64,000 nucleotides of DNA from Flavobacteriales bacterium. Lineage in GTDB: Bacteria > Bacteroidota > Bacteroidia > Flavobacteriales_F > PHOS-HE28. The stretch is taken from positions 2,046,001 to 2,110,000 of the forward strand of contig JADJQW010000002.1 of the NCBI GenBank assembly GCA_016712535.1, written 5' to 3'. Made by a program: the position numbers and the translations under genes. Under the pieces are notes generated by a model. The model was not told the origin of the DNA, searched no databases, and saw only the letters and a list, made by a program, of their open reading frames with translations. Positions 43,596 through 53,569 of the stretch are shown piece after piece. Position 1 is the stretch's first letter. Each line of letters opens with the position of its first letter.

Positions 43596-43916
43596 TCAGG
43601 CCAATTGCCCTTGCAGCTTCTGGTTCAGCTGGGCCTTGGGCACGGCGCCCACGCTGCGGTCCACCACTTCGCCGTTCTTGAAGAACAGGATGGTCGGGAT
43701 GCTGCGGATGCCGTACTTCATGCTGATGCCAGGGTTGTTGTCGACGTTGAGCTTGCCCACCACGGCCTTGCCGTCGTATTCCATGCCCAATTCCTCCACA
43801 ACGGGGCCCACCATGCGGCAAGGGCCGCACCATTCCGCCCAGAAGTCGACCATTACGGGTTTGTCGCTCTTGAGGACGAGTTCTTCGAAGTTGCTGTCGG
43901 TGAATTCGAGTGCCAT
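43596..43916 (-). CDS. trxA: Thioredoxin
   Basis: The 106-aa cytoplasmic disulfide reductase shows the 'FWAEWCGPCRMVGPV' active site (WCGPC at about residues 30-34), the conserved 'VGKLNVDNNPGIS' strand, cis-Pro 'IRSIPTILFFKNGE' and an amphipathic last helix. Length and motifs are standard. A TACCTTTG box lies 76 bp upstream. Confidence 0.97.
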   Translation of the reverse strand: MALEFTDSNFEELVLKSDKPVMVDFWAEWCGPCRMVGPVVEELGMEYDGKAVVGKLNVDNNPGISMKYGIRSIPTILFFKNGEVVDRSVGAVPKAQLNQKLQGQLA

Positions 43917-43991
43917 GTTCGTTGGTTGCGCTTGCGCGCTGCTGGTTTCGGGTTGATGGTCGCTTCAGTCCTATGCTGCCTTACAGGGCGC

Positions 43992-43999
43992 CAAAGGTA
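43992..43999 (-). promoter_or_regulatory. Putative -7 box (TACCTTTG) of trxA
   Basis: TACCTTTG on the minus strand, exact consensus, 75 bp before the trxA start. The -33 position is weak. Confidence 0.5.
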
Positions 44000-44046
44000 C
44001 CCCCGCTCGACGATTTTCTTGCCACGGAGAATTCCACGACGTTATG

Positions 44047-47000
44047 TCAGTTCAGGGTGTAGCTCAGCTCAGCAATCCCATCCAATCGCACGATCAGATC
44101 CTCACTGATCGCCACCGCCAAACCCTTGCTGGGCAGGTCAACCGCGAGCTTCTCGGCCTCGCTGACCAATTGCACCACCACTTTGCATTTCCCGGGGTTC
44201 GATTTGATCAGCTGTCCAAGGTCGCGCACCAGTTCATCGTTGGCGTGGTCCGCATCGAGCTTCAGGGTGAGCTTGTTCATGTACTTCTCGCGCACGTCGC
44301 CCAGCAGTTCCATGCTGGTGATCTTGAATTCCATCTGCCCTTCATCGCGGCCCCAGGTGCGGGCCATGGCGCGGCCTTTCACGAAGAGCAGCGCGCCTTG
44401 CTGCAGGTAGAGCTTGAAGCGCATGTAGTCCTCGCTGAAGAGCATGAAGTCGTGCGAGCCGAAATGGTCCTCCAGGCTCAAAGTGCCGAATGGCTTGCCG
44501 CTCTTGGCGATGCGGTGCTCGGCCTTGGTGACGATCCCAGCGAAGGTGACGTCACGCCCCTCCAGCGCTTTCAGGTCAGAAAGCTGGGAGAGGTTGTGAT
44601 GACAGAGGTGCTTGATCTCCAAACGGTGGTCATCGAGCGGGTGGCCGCTGAGGTAGAAGCCGATCACTTCCTTCTCGAAGTGCAGTTTCTCCAGCGCGCT
44701 CCATCCATCGATCTGCGGCACCACCGGCTCGGGTATGCCCGCGCCTTCCACGGCATCGCCGAACATGTTCACCTGCGAGCTGTCGGCGCTGTCCTGGGTC
44801 TGCTGGCCGAAGCGGACCAGTGTTTCCAGCCATGTGGGCTTGCCTTCTCCTGCACTGTGGAAGAAGGCCGCGCTGCACGTTCAATGAGTCGAAGGCGCCG
44901 GCGTAGGCGAGGCTCTCCAGCGCTTTGCGGTTGGCGGCGCGCAGGTCCACGCGGCGCATCAGATCGAAAATGCTGGAGAAAGGACCGTTCTCGGTGCGCT
45001 CCTGCACGATGGTGGCTACTGCGCTCTCGCCCACGCCCTTCACGGCACCGAGGCCGAAGCGGATGTGGCCGGTCCTGTTCACGCTGAAGGCGAAGCTGCT
45101 CTCATTCACATCCGGCCCCAGGACCTTGATGCCCATGCGACGGCACTCCTCCATGAAGAAGGTGACCTTGTCGATGCTGCTCTGCGAGTGCGTGAGCACC
45201 GCAGCCATGAATTCGCTCGGGTAATTGGCTTTGAGCCAAGCCGTCTGGTAGGCCACGAAGGCGTAGCAGGTGCTGTGCGATTTGTTGAAGGCGTACTGCG
45301 CGAATGCCTCCCAATCGGTCCAGATCTTCTCGCACACCTTGGCATCGAATCCCTTTGCGGCGGTGCCCTCCAGGAACTTGCCCTTCATCTTGTCCAGCGT
45401 GGCGCGGTCCTTCTTGCCCATCGCTTTGCGCAGCACATCCGCGTCGCCCTTGCTGAAGCCAGCGAGCTTCTGGGAGAGCAGCATCACCTGCTCCTGGTAC
45501 ACCGTGATGCCGTAGGTCTCCTTCAGGAGTTCCTCCATCTCCGGAAGGTCGTACACGATCTTCTCCTGCCCGTGCTTGCGCTTGATGAAGCTCGGGATGT
45601 ACTCCAGCGGCCCCGGCCGGTACAGCGCGTTCATGGCGATGAGGTCGCCGAATTGGTCGGCCTTGAGCTCGCGCAGGTATTTCTGCATGCCCGCGCTCTC
45701 GAACTGGAAGGTGCCGTTCGTCTCTGCGCGTTGATAGAGGGCGTAGGTCCTCGGGTCGTCGAGGGGAATGTTGTCGATGTCGATCCGGATCCCGTGGTTC
45801 TGGTCGATCAGGCGCAGCGCGTCGCGGATGATGGTGAGCGTCTTCAGCCCGAGGAAGTCCATCTTGATCACGCCCGCGTCCTCCACCACCTTGCCGTCGT
45901 ATTGCGTCACCAGCATGGGCGAGTCCTTGGTGGTGCACACGGGCAGGATCTCCTTCAGGTCCTGCGGCGCGATGATGATGCCGGCAGCATGGATGCCCAC
46001 GCCTCGCACGCTGCCTTCCACCTTCTCGGCTTCGCGCAGCACATCGGCGGTGAGCTCGCCGCCCTCGAGGATCTCGCGCAATTGCTTCACGCCCGCTAGT
46101 TCGTCGGCGCCCAGGTTCTCTTTCGCCTTCAGGCTATCAGCGCCCTCGAGCGGTGCGCGCAGCACGCGGCCCAGCTCAATGCCCGGTCGCTCGGGCACCA
46201 GCTTCGCAAGGCGATCAGCTTCGTTCAGCGGCAGGTCCATCACACGCGCCACGTCGCGGATGCTGCTCTTGGCCGCCATGCCGCCATAGGTGATGATCTG
46301 CGCCACCTGGTTCTGGCCATACTTCTGCACCACGTAATCGATCACCTTCTGCCGCCCTTCGTCGTCGAAGTCCGTGTCGATATCGGGCATGCTCTTGCGG
46401 TCCGGGTTCAGGAATCGCTCGAAGAGCAGGTCGTACTTGATCGGGTCGATATTGGTGATGCCGATGCAATAGGCCACCGCGCTGCCTGCCGCGCTGCCAC
46501 GGCCGGGGCCGATCAATACGCCGATGTCGCGGCCGTGATTGATGAAGTCCTGCGTGATGAGGAAGTAGCCGCTGAAGCCCATCGTCTTGATGGTGAACAG
46601 CTCGAAGTCGAGGCGCTCCTTGATCTTCGGGTCGAGGGAGTCGATTCCCCCCGCAAGGCCATGCTCGGGCGATTGGTGAATGGAGGTTGGTGAATGGTGG
46701 GCTCCTCCATTCGCCATTCGCAATTCACCATCCACCTTTTCTCCGAGATATCGCCTTATCGCCCCTTCATATGTGAGGTGCTTGAGGTACTCATCCTGGT
46801 CCGCGAAGCCTTCGGGGATCTGGAAGTTGGGCAGCAGGATGTCCTTCTTCAGCTTCAGCGGCTCGATCTTGTCGACGATAAGGTTCGTGTTGTCCAGCGC
46901 CTCGGGCAGATCACTGAACACCTTCGCCATCTGCTCGGTGGTCTTGAAGAAGAACTCATCGTTCGGGAAGGCGAAGCGCTTGCCTTTTTGAGAGCCTTCC

Positions 47001-47740
47001 TCGTCGCCGTCGTCGGCCTTGGGCGTGCTCTGCTTCTCGCCGGTGTTGATGCACAGCAGGATGTCGTGCGCGTTGGCGTCCTGTTGGTCCACATAGTGGC
47101 TGTCGTTGCTTGCGATGATGGGCACCTTGTACTTGGCCGCCCACTTCACCAAAAGCGCATTCACCTGGTCCTGCTCGGGGATGCCGTGGCGCTGCAGCTC
47201 GATGTAGTAGTCCTCTCCGAACTGATCGAGCCACCATTTGAATTCCTCCTCACCGGCCGCTTCGCCCTTGCGCAGGATGGTGCGCGGCACGCTGGCACCG
47301 AGGCAGCAGGTGGTAGCGATCAGCCCTTCCTTGTACTTCTCGATCAGTTCCTTGTCGATACGCGGGTACTTGCTGTAGAAGCCCTCCATATACCCGAGCG
47401 AGCAGAGCTTGCTCAGGTTCTTGTAGCCCGTGGCGTTCTTGGCCAGCAGCAATTGGTGCACGCGCTGGTCCTTGTCGTCGCGGGTGAAGGTCTTGCGCGT
47501 CCGATCGGCCACCAAGTAGAACTCGCAGCCTACGATCGGCTTCACCTTCGGTGTGCCGTCCTCGTTCTTGTGCTTGCCGGCCTCCGCCACGAACTTGAAC
47601 ACACCGAACATGTTGCCGTGATCGGTGATCGCCAGAGCGGGCTGGCCATCGGCGGCGGCTTTCTTGTATAGCGCAGGAATGGCGGCGGCGCCATCGAGCA
47701 GAGAGAACTGGGTGTGGACGTGGAGGTGGGAGAATTTCAT
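44047..47740 (-). CDS. dnaE: DNA polymerase III alpha subunit, frameshifted near 44885
   Basis: This is the catalytic subunit of the replicative polymerase. The N-terminal frame has the PHP domain ('HLHVHTQFSLLDG', 'LAITDHGNMFG') and polymerase palm with 'GPGRGSAAGSAVAYC' and 'PDIDTDF', running to about 44885. Coding then continues in another frame to 44047 ('GRDVTFAGIVTK', the OB-fold region). A +1 or -2 change in a CGCG-rich run near 'ctgcacgttcaat' explains the switch. Near 46.7 kb there is an in-frame palindromic insertion (see the repeat entry). Start ATG at 47740. As dnaE is essential, an assembly indel is the likeliest reading of the frameshift. Confidence 0.93.
46675..46730. repeat. 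Palindromic repeat inserted in-frame in dnaE
   Basis: The stretch has two GGTGAATGG-type units followed by their complements (CCATTC...AATTCACC), forming an imperfect hairpin. It encodes a His/Ser/Pro-rich peptide ('HHSPTSIHQSPEHG') not expected in DnaE. The frame stays open. Confidence 0.6.
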
Positions 47741-48093
47741 CGGAGCGGAGTGCGAAACTACCAGTGGAATCACGGGGGCCTGGGATCAGTTTTCCACATC
47801 TCTGGATCGCCATGCCATGAAGCGATTGCTCACCAGAATACCCGACTGCCGCAAAGACCAACGTCATCGAAAGTTCATCCATCCTCGAGGCTCCTTGATT
47901 CCTTCCATGTTCTCCTTCTCTGGTGGGGCTTCTTCGGAAGAGATGGCGCTTAATCTGCGCAAAGGCATCGCATATCGTGTCCTATTCTGTGAGCCGTGCA
48001 TCGGCGGGGTGCATCACCATCCGTGTTGGCCAACCACGCTCCTCATGTGATGCAGGATGAATCGCCCGACCCTCATTCTCCCCATCTTGCGCC
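47741..48093. other. Intergenic region, no gene recognised
   Basis: About 350 bp separate the divergent dnaE and the spermidine-synthase-like gene. Short frames are present but none has a family motif, and I see no RNA or promoter I would name. Confidence 0.4.
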
Positions 48094-48777
48094 ATGCGCA
48101 TCCGCACCAACACCCTGCTCGCCACGGCACAGATTCCCAATGACGGGGGCGAGCTGCGGCTCTTTCAACGGAACGAGGATTTCGCGATCGAGGTGGTGGG
48201 CATCGCTGGTGAGCTCATGAGCACCGCGATCCACGGATCAGAGGATGCATTGGCGGACCTCGCCTTGAAGCAACTGAAGGACACGAGCCGGGCGCGCGTG
48301 CTGGTCGGCGGGCTGGGCATGGGCTTCACCTTGGCCGCCGCACTGCGCGGCGTGGGCGCGAAAGGCGAAGTGGTTGTGGCTGAATTGGTGCCTGAGGTGG
48401 TGGAGTGGAACAAGGGTCCCATGGGCGAGCGCTCCGGCAATCCCATGAAGGACCCGCGCGCCAAGGTGTTCGTAGGCGATGTGCTCGAGCTGATCCGCAC
48501 CGAGCGTGATGGTTACGATGCCATCCTGCTCGATACCGACAACGGCCCCGAAGGATTGACGCAGCCCAGGAACAACCGCCTTTACTCGCACCGCGGCCTT
48601 CGTTCCGCCTATGATGCGCTGCGGCCGCACGGCGTGCTTGCTGTTTGGAGCACGCATCCGGATGCGCCATTCACCAAGCGGCTGGCGATGGCGGGCTTCC
48701 GCGTGCGGGAAGAGAAAGTGCATGCCCACGGCAGCAAGGGCACGAAGCACCATTTGTGGTTCGCGTCGCGAACATGA
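48094..48777 (+). CDS. Spermidine-synthase-like SAM-dependent protein
   Basis: The 227-aa protein has a Rossmann fold with 'RVLVGGLGMGFTLAAAL' (motif I, G-x-G-x-G), 'VVVAELVPEVVEW' and 'YDAILLDTDNGPEG', as in spermidine-synthase-like proteins. The aminopropyl-accepting Asp motif of true SpeE is not seen, so a methyltransferase or other role is possible. Its stop overlaps the start of the SnoaL-like gene (ATGA). Confidence 0.7.
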   Translation: MRIRTNTLLATAQIPNDGGELRLFQRNEDFAIEVVGIAGELMSTAIHGSEDALADLALKQLKDTSRARVLVGGLGMGFTLAAALRGVGAKGEVVVAELVPEVVEWNKGPMGERSGNPMKDPRAKVFVGDVLELIRTERDGYDAILLDTDNGPEGLTQPRNNRLYSHRGLRSAYDALRPHGVLAVWSTHPDAPFTKRLAMAGFRVREEKVHAHGSKGTKHHLWFASRT

Positions 48778-49250
48778 CCAGCGCCCGACCCATGTCCGTG
48801 ATCAACCGCTTCTTCGCCGCCTTCGCCTCGGGCGATGCCGCAGCCATGGGTGCTTGCTACGCCGACGATGCCCGCTTCCGCGATCCGGCCTTCGGCGACC
48901 TGGATGCCAAGCAGGTGCGTGCCATGTGGCAGATGCTCATAGGGCGAAGCAAGGACCTGCGCATCACGTTCAACGTACTGCGCTCGGATGAGCGCAGCGG
49001 CGCATGCGAGTGGCATGCGCATTACACCTTCGCTTCCACGGGACGCAAGGTCCACAACGTGATCCGCAGTGAGTTCACGCTGCGCGATGGGCTGATCGTG
49101 CAGCAACACGACCGATTCAACTTCTGGCGTTGGAGCCGGCAGGCGCTGGGGGCCGTGGGTTGGCTGCTCGGATGGACGCCCTTGGTTCAGGGCAAGGTGC
49201 GCCGAACGGCTCGGAACGCGCTGGACAAGCACCTTCGCCAAGGCGCCTGA
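48774..49250 (+). CDS. SnoaL/NTF2-like protein
   Basis: The 158-aa protein has an NTF2-like cone: 'NRFFAAFASGDAAAMGACYA' near the start (the typical helix-loop), 'DARFRDPAFG', and alternating strands later, matching SnoaL-type cyclase/ketosteroid-isomerase-like folds. The active residue cannot be assigned. The ATG at 48774 overlaps the previous stop; an alternative ATG is at 48792. It lies just before tRNA-Ser. Confidence 0.7.
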   Translation: MTSARPMSVINRFFAAFASGDAAAMGACYADDARFRDPAFGDLDAKQVRAMWQMLIGRSKDLRITFNVLRSDERSGACEWHAHYTFASTGRKVHNVIRSEFTLRDGLIVQQHDRFNFWRWSRQALGAVGWLLGWTPLVQGKVRRTARNALDKHLRQGA

Positions 49251-49292
49251 GCACCAGTGGTGAATGCGGGCCTCTACATTCGCGCCGCGCTC

Positions 49293-49380
49293 GGAGAGGT
49301 GGCAGAGCGGTCGAATGCGGCGGTCTTGAAAACCGCTTTACCTACGGGTAACGGGGGTTCGAATCCCTCCCTCTCCGCCA
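49293..49380 (+). tRNA. tRNA-Ser (TGA)
   Basis: An 88-nt tRNA with acceptor GGAGAGG/CCTCTCC, anticodon loop CTTGAAA (anticodon TGA at 49327-49329), a long variable arm as expected of serine, the T-arm GGGGG-TTCGAAT-CCCTC, and an encoded CCA. Confidence 0.95.
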
Positions 49381-49618
49381 AGGCCCGTAGGGCCAATGGT
49401 GGGGTTGGAGCCTTATCCGCCGGACGGTGGATAAGGCGAACTAATGAGTCCAATCCTGACCGCGTTCCTGCGGCTCCACAGCCGGTCTTTCGGGGCACTG
49501 TTCAAAACTTCCTGCCAAGAAATTTGGCAAAGGCCTGGTCGTGATGCTTAATTGGGCGTCACGCTACCGACGGATTTCCTGTCAAGCGGCCACATCGAAC
49601 AGCAAACCACCATCAATC

Positions 49619-50638
49619 ATGGCAACGGAGATAAACAAGGAGAAATTGAAGGCTCTTCAACTCACCATGGACAAGCTGGAGAAGACCTTCGGCAAGGGTG
49701 CCATCATGAAGCTCGGCGACGACGCGATTGAGCAGATGGAAGTGATCCCCACAGGGTCCCTCGGACTGGACCTGGCGCTGGGAGTCGGTGGCTATCCGAA
49801 AGGCCGCGTAGTCGAGATCTACGGACCCGAGAGCTCGGGCAAGACCACCCTTGCCGTTCATGCCATTGCTGAGGCGCAGAAGAAAGGCGGCATCTGCGCG
49901 ATCATCGATGCAGAGCACGCCTTCGACCGCTTCTACGCAGAGAGCCTGGGCGTTGACACCGAGAATCTGCTCATCAGCCAGCCCGACAACGGCGAGCAAG
50001 CGCTGGAGATCGCCGACAACCTGATCCGCTCCGGCGCCATCGATCTCCTGGTCGTGGACAGTGTTGCTGCGCTTACTCCTCGCGCTGAGATCGAGGGCGA
50101 GATGGGCGATAGCGCCGTAGGCATGCAGGCCCGCTTGATGAGCAAGGCCCTGCGCAAGCTCACGGGCACGATCAGCAAGACCGGCTGCTGCTGCATCTTC
50201 ATCAACCAGTTGCGCGAGAAGATCGGCGTGATGTTCGGCAACCCTGAGACCACTACAGGCGGCAATGCGCTGAAGTTCTACGCCAGCATCCGCCTCGACA
50301 TCCGCCGGGTGACCCAATTGAAGGAAGGGGAGAACGTGATCGGCAACCGCACCCGGGTGAAGGTGGTGAAGAACAAGGTGGCGCCGCCCTTCCGCAAGGC
50401 CGAGTTCGACATCATGTTCGGCAAGGGCGTGAGCAAGACCGGTGAGATCATCGACATGGCCGTGGAGTTGAACATCGTGAAGAAGAGCGGAAGCTGGTTC
50501 AGCTACGAGGACAACAAGCTTGGCCAAGGGCGCGACGCCGTTCGCCAATTGCTGGAGGATAACCACGAGCTCTGCGCAGAACTCGAGCATCGAATCAAGG
50601 AAGCGGTGGCTAAGACCGAGCAGCCGGTCATGGCCTGA
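49619..50638 (+). CDS. recA: RecA recombinase
   Basis: The 339-aa cytoplasmic ATPase performs homologous strand exchange and activates LexA-type cleavage. Seen: 'EIYGPESSGKTTLAVHAIAE' (Walker A near residue 70), 'LLVVDSVAALTPRAEIEG' (Walker B, L1), 'INQLREKIGVMFGNPETTTG' (L2), and 'RGLLE'-type C-terminus replaced by Bacteroidota residues. The ATG at 49619 removes an unlikely 26-residue extension. A strong terminator follows at 50660-50688. Confidence 0.97.
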   Translation: MATEINKEKLKALQLTMDKLEKTFGKGAIMKLGDDAIEQMEVIPTGSLGLDLALGVGGYPKGRVVEIYGPESSGKTTLAVHAIAEAQKKGGICAIIDAEHAFDRFYAESLGVDTENLLISQPDNGEQALEIADNLIRSGAIDLLVVDSVAALTPRAEIEGEMGDSAVGMQARLMSKALRKLTGTISKTGCCCIFINQLREKIGVMFGNPETTTGGNALKFYASIRLDIRRVTQLKEGENVIGNRTRVKVVKNKVAPPFRKAEFDIMFGKGVSKTGEIIDMAVELNIVKKSGSWFSYEDNKLGQGRDAVRQLLEDNHELCAELEHRIKEAVAKTEQPVMA

Positions 50639-50659
50639 TGGGTTGCCCCGCTACTTTTG

Positions 50660-50688
50660 AAGGCCCCGGATGGTGAAACCGGGGCCTT
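50660..50688 (+). terminator. Rho-independent-type terminator of recA
   Basis: A 10-bp stem AAGGCCCCGG/CCGGGGCCTT with a 9-nt loop lies 22 bp past the recA stop; TCGCCTTTCC follows. Confidence 0.8.
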
Positions 50689-50697
50689 CGCCTTTCC

Positions 50698-51723
50698 ATG
50701 GGACAACCTATCGCCTTCCTCGCGGCATTGCCGCTGATCCTCCTTGGTGCGTGCAATGCGGCAACGGAAGCCGGAGCGGAGGAAGCGCCCCAGGAGGGAA
50801 GCCTCGCTTGGATCGAGCAGCGCATCATCGAGCGGCCGACGGATCCGGGATCCTTCGCCATGCGCGCGCGTTTCTTCGAAGCTCTCGATAGCACGCGTCT
50901 CGCTGAGGCGGATTGGAAGCGGGCCATCGCCCTCGACAGCCTCTCCGCGGAATGGCGCATCGCCTTGGGCAGCCTGTACTTCACCAAGCTGCGGGTGCTG
51001 GATGCGGAAGCCGAACTGAAAGGCGCCATTGCCGTTGAGCCGGGGAGCATCGACGCACGGTCGAAGCTCAGTGAGGTGTACCTGATGCAAGGGCGCTATA
51101 CGGATGCCATGGCCATGGCCAACGAAGCGCTGCGCATAGACCCCCTCAACGGAAGCACCTATAACCTGAAGGGCTGGATACACCGGCTTGCGGGCGATAC
51201 GAACTTGGCCATCAGCAGCTACCAGACCGCCATCGAGCGGGATCCTGAGCTGTACGATAGCTACGTTTCACTCGGTGTGCTGCATGCTGCAAGGCACAAT
51301 GACCTGGCGCTGTCCTATTACGACAACGCGATCGCTCTGCGCCCCGGGAGCATCGAGGCGCTCTATAACAAGGCCATGTATGCGCAGGAGCATGGCCGAG
51401 ACAGCTTGGCGCTCGCGCTATACGCCCGCATGAAGGAGATCGATCCCGATTACCCAGCGCCGTATTACAACACCGGGTACATCATGTTGGAGCATCAGCG
51501 GCGCATCGCTGAGGCTCGGATCGAGTTCAGCATGGCCATCGCGAAGCTGCCCACGTACGTGCAGGCTTATTACAGCCGGGGCGTCACCTATGAGTTGGAA
51601 GGAGAGCTCGACAGCGCATACGCGGACTACAGGCTGGCCATCCGATTGGATCCGCAGTACACGGATGCCGCATTGGGCTTGAATCGTCTAGCGGAGAAGG
51701 GAGTGAAGGTGAAGCCTCGCTGA
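50698..51723 (+). CDS. TPR-repeat lipoprotein
   Basis: The 341-aa protein begins with a lipoprotein signal ('FLAALPLILLGAC', lipobox LLGAC with Cys at about residue 19) and carries roughly seven tetratricopeptide-like helical pairs ('YDSYVSLGVLHAARHNDLAL', 'EALYNKAMYAQEHGRDSLAL'). Such proteins scaffold interactions, often at the outer membrane; no partner is evident. It follows recA and its terminator closely. Confidence 0.82.
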   Translation: MGQPIAFLAALPLILLGACNAATEAGAEEAPQEGSLAWIEQRIIERPTDPGSFAMRARFFEALDSTRLAEADWKRAIALDSLSAEWRIALGSLYFTKLRVLDAEAELKGAIAVEPGSIDARSKLSEVYLMQGRYTDAMAMANEALRIDPLNGSTYNLKGWIHRLAGDTNLAISSYQTAIERDPELYDSYVSLGVLHAARHNDLALSYYDNAIALRPGSIEALYNKAMYAQEHGRDSLALALYARMKEIDPDYPAPYYNTGYIMLEHQRRIAEARIEFSMAIAKLPTYVQAYYSRGVTYELEGELDSAYADYRLAIRLDPQYTDAALGLNRLAEKGVKVKPR

Positions 51724-51737
51724 GCAGCGCGGCGAGA

Positions 51738-52475
51738 TCAGGCTGACGGCGGCCAAGCTCGCCAAATGGAGATGGCGCCCATGGCCACCACCAGCCCGAG
51801 CACGATTCTCCGGAAGCTCTCCTGCGGGATCCGCGCGAGCAATTGCTTGCCGATCCAGCTGCCGCCGAAACTCGCCACGGCCATGGCCGGCAGGTAGGCG
51901 AGCACACCAGCGGACATGAAGCCCTGTGAGGCATACACAACGGAACGGCTCAGGTCCACGCCCATGTCGATCCATGCACTGGTGCTCACGAAGGCATTCT
52001 TGGAGAGGCCGAATGCGGCCAGTGTGACCCCGCGCACCGCCCCTCCGGTCCCTGCCAATCCGGCAATGGCTCCGCTGACCGCCCCGCCCCAAATGGCATT
52101 GCCCCTCGTGGCCTTCAGTTTCCATTGGCTACGGATGAGCAGCAGCACGCCCATGCATACGAGCAGTGCACCAAGCAGCAAGGAGAGCATGCGCTCATCG
52201 AATCGCGCCGTGAGCCGCGCGCCCACGATGACTCCGATGACGGCTGGAATCCCGAGCCAAAGGAGGAGCCAGCGTGAGACCCCTTCTCGGAAGAGGACCA
52301 TCTTGGCGCCGTTGCTGAACACATGGAACAGTGCTGTGAGTCCCAAAGCCTGATCGAAGGGCAGGAAGAACCCTGCGAGCGGCATCACGAGCATGCTGGA
52401 ACCGAAGCCCCCGACGGTGCCGAGCACTTCCGCTGCAAGCAGCAGCACGAAGAAGGCGATCGCCTCAGGAGCCAC
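51738..52475 (-). CDS. TauE/SafE-family sulfite/anion exporter-like membrane protein
   Basis: The 245-aa protein has about seven hydrophobic helices and two family-like Gly-rich loops ('LAAEVLGTVGGFGSSMLVMPL', 'WGGAVSGAIAGLAGTGGAVRG'), matching the TauE/SafE transporter group. The start is a GTG at 52475. Its substrate is unknown; sulfite or an organosulfonate is plausible next to cysteine dioxygenase, but inference only. Confidence 0.82.
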   Translation of the reverse strand: MAPEAIAFFVLLLAAEVLGTVGGFGSSMLVMPLAGFFLPFDQALGLTALFHVFSNGAKMVLFREGVSRWLLLWLGIPAVIGVIVGARLTARFDERMLSLLLGALLVCMGVLLLIRSQWKLKATRGNAIWGGAVSGAIAGLAGTGGAVRGVTLAAFGLSKNAFVSTSAWIDMGVDLSRSVVYASQGFMSAGVLAYLPAMAVASFGGSWIGKQLLARIPQESFRRIVLGLVVAMGAISIWRAWPPSA

Positions 52476-52484
52476 GCCCCGAAC

Positions 52485-53546
52485 TTAACGGCTGGCCAAC
52501 TGCTCCAGCTTCGCCATGTTCTTGATCATGATCTCTCGCCCTTGGGTCTCGATCATGCCCTCATCCTTGAGGTCCGTCAAGCAGCGGATCAGCGACTCAG
52601 TCGCAGTGCCTACTACGCTGGCCAGGTCCTCACGGCTGATCTTCACGCCGAGCGCGTTGGTTTGCTTCTCCGCGTAGCGTGCATGGATGCGCAACAGGGC
52701 CTGGCCAACCCGCTGGCGCACGCTTGCATACGCGAGCTGCAGAAGGTGCTGTTCCTTCTCCTTCACGTCGCGGGCAAGCATCTTGATGAAACGGATGCTC
52801 ACATCGCGGTCCTTGTACAGCAAGGCGAGCAGGTCCTCGCGAGGCACCAGCGCAACTTCGCAGGCCTCCATGGTCTCCGCGGCCTCCAGCGCGGATCCGC
52901 CTTCGAGCAAGCCCATGTAGCCGATGAAATCGCCGGGGCCATGGAGGCCTGTGACGAATTCCTTCCCGTCGTTATTGATCTTGAAGGTGCGCGCCTTGCC
53001 GCTGATGAGGTAAGGGACGTGGCGCAGCTCATCACCTTCGTGGAAGAGCATCTCCTTGGCCGGCAGCTTGCGTGCCTTGCGGTCCTTGCTCAGCTCCTTC
53101 AAGGCCTCAAGTCCGCGCGCTTGGTCGAGGAACTTGTTCAAGCCATCCACGCCACCGTCGAATCCTTTGCGGAAGAGCTCGGAGCGCTTCAGGCGACCTT
53201 CGATCGCGTTGAGCAATTCGCTTTCCTCGAAGGGCTTGGTGAGGTAGTCATCCGCACCCAGCTCCATGCCTTTGCGGATATCGCCCCGCTCCGTCTTCGC
53301 GCTGAGGAAGATGAAGGGCAATTCAGCGGTTGCCGGGTCCTTGCCGAGCAGGTGCAGCACGCTGTAGCCATCGAGCTCGGGCATCATGATGTCGCAGAGC
53401 ACCAGGTCCGGCTTCTCCTTCCGCGCCAATTCAATCCCTCTGCGCCCGTTCTCGGCCTTCATCACCCGGTAATTCGCGAGCTCGAGGATCTCGGCGGTGT
53501 TGTCGCGCATATCGGCATCGTCTTCGATCAGGAGTATGGTTCGCAT
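52485..53546 (-). CDS. Response regulator fused to a Crp-type DNA-binding module
   Basis: The 353-aa protein has an N-terminal receiver domain ('MRTILLIEDDADMRDN', phospho-Asp in 'LVLCDIMMPELDGY', 'LSAKTERGD' and the conserved Lys in 'DYLTKPFEE'), a linker, and a C-terminal cyclic-nucleotide-binding fold with a winged helix ('SREDLASVVGTATESLIRCL'). Phosphorylation by the adjacent PAS histidine kinase would gate DNA binding. Start ATG at 53546. Confidence 0.9.
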   Translation of the reverse strand: MRTILLIEDDADMRDNTAEILELANYRVMKAENGRRGIELARKEKPDLVLCDIMMPELDGYSVLHLLGKDPATAELPFIFLSAKTERGDIRKGMELGADDYLTKPFEESELLNAIEGRLKRSELFRKGFDGGVDGLNKFLDQARGLEALKELSKDRKARKLPAKEMLFHEGDELRHVPYLISGKARTFKINNDGKEFVTGLHGPGDFIGYMGLLEGGSALEAAETMEACEVALVPREDLLALLYKDRDVSIRFIKMLARDVKEKEQHLLQLAYASVRQRVGQALLRIHARYAEKQTNALGVKISREDLASVVGTATESLIRCLTDLKDEGMIETQGREIMIKNMAKLEQLASR

Positions 53547-53569
53547 GGGAGGGCAGGAGTGATCGATGT

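Noticed and set aside
44630..44885. C-terminal extension of the first dnaE frame past 44885
   Set aside because: The last ~90 residues are Arg/Gly-rich out-of-frame sequence; the true C-terminal region is in the other frame down to 44047.
45065..46099. 344-codon plus-strand frame antisense to dnaE
   Set aside because: It overlaps conserved polymerase motifs on the other strand and lacks features of its own.
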